Shown here piece by piece: positions 63,937-64,000 of a stretch of DNA of 64,000 nucleotides. The notes beneath the pieces were generated by a model. It ran no database searches. It was not told where the DNA came from and saw only the letters and a program-made list of their open reading frames with translations. Each line of letters begins with the position of its first letter. Position 1 is the first letter of the stretch. Source of the stretch: Amycolatopsis jejuensis (GTDB taxonomy: Bacteria > Actinomycetota > Actinomycetes > Mycobacteriales > Pseudonocardiaceae); NCBI RefSeq assembly GCF_000717335.1, contig NZ_JNYZ01000024.1, forward strand, positions 1 to 64,000, read 5' to 3'. The translations under genes were made by a program, and so were the position numbers.

Positions 63937-64000
63937 CCGCCGATCACCTTCCCCTCCGCGCCGGCCGATTCCTTGTCCCAGCCGGCCCCTGCCGCCACGC
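63933..64000 (-). CDS. Partial C-terminus of an upstream gene (tentative)
   Basis: A minus-strand frame open from the window edge to TGA 63935-63933, encoding 21 residues that end in GAEGKVIGG, with its stop overlapping the NrdR ATG (ATGA), the most common operon junction in this genome. In mycobacteria the gene preceding nrdR is Rv2719c, next to lexA; whether this is its equivalent cannot be judged from 21 residues. Confidence 0.4.
   Translation of the reverse strand, partial: VAAGAGWDKESAGAEGKVIGG

Overview
The window is high-GC actinobacterial chromosome. It most resembles a Pseudonocardiales genome, probably Amycolatopsis. The pointers are a 6-phosphofructokinase with the pyrophosphate-type residues Asp104 and Lys124 (the type known from Amycolatopsis methanolica), a complete mce4-type import operon with a KstR operator, a B12-dependent NrdR/NrdJ pair, many GTG starts, and many 4-base ATGA/GTGA gene overlaps. 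The genus is an inference. No rRNA, tRNA, CRISPR array, transposase or prophage was seen, and most genes look like core chromosome.

Region by region. 1-22900: a short GGTCG-type repeat, a DUF2461 protein, a secreted GH18 chitinase with operator-like direct repeats, an ArsR regulator with a histidine ammonia-lyase homologue whose cofactor-forming triad is altered, PPi-type phosphofructokinase, and a type I DAHP synthase preceded by a Tyr-Phe-Trp-Phe leader peptide and an attenuator. Then come RNA and lipid enzymes (DEDDh exoribonuclease, PlsC), an esterase/membrane-protein pair, a GCS2 ligase, a YdeI-like protein, a Nudix-NYN fusion, a minus-strand cluster (ROK glucokinase, small Cys protein, ArsA/Get3-like ATPase, two SRPBCC proteins, phosphoesterase), a FadD, a YbjQ protein, a flavin monooxygenase, an aspartate aminotransferase and an SGNH hydrolase.

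22970-36790: the steroid block. Two acyl-CoA dehydrogenases (FadE26/FadE27 order) diverge from a three-cysteine ferredoxin, two short-chain dehydrogenases, yrbE4A, yrbE4B, mce4A-F and two Mce-associated genes. The order matches the Mycobacterium tuberculosis Rv3492c-Rv3505 cholesterol import and side-chain degradation locus, except for one extra SDR. A perfect KstR-type palindrome lies between the divergent arms.

36790-48300: a 27-bp tandem repeat, a GNAT/acyl-CoA-synthetase protein acetyltransferase with a repetitive Ala/Gly/Pro N-terminus, its neighbouring AcuC-type deacetylase, DJ-1/PfpI and rhodanese proteins, an IdeR-galK-galE run, a DUF4192 gene, and a 770-bp non-coding region with a 64-bp tandem repeat and DnaA-box-like sites. 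48300-64000: a secreted M23 peptidase, a NarL-type two-component pair, a secreted S15 peptidase, a DUF4139 protein, a CBS protein, a MocR regulator divergent from a TIGR03086 protein, a YpfJ-type metalloprotease, a prolyl oligopeptidase, an unknown gene, and nrdJ-nrdR.

Most unusual signals: (1) three copies of one long palindromic element, each alone in a convergent gene gap (6703, 18245, 22916); (2) the aromatic leader peptide/attenuator before DAHP synthase; (3) the ammonia-lyase homologue with Gly-Thr-Gly instead of Ala-Ser-Gly; (4) three unrelated tandem-repeat systems.
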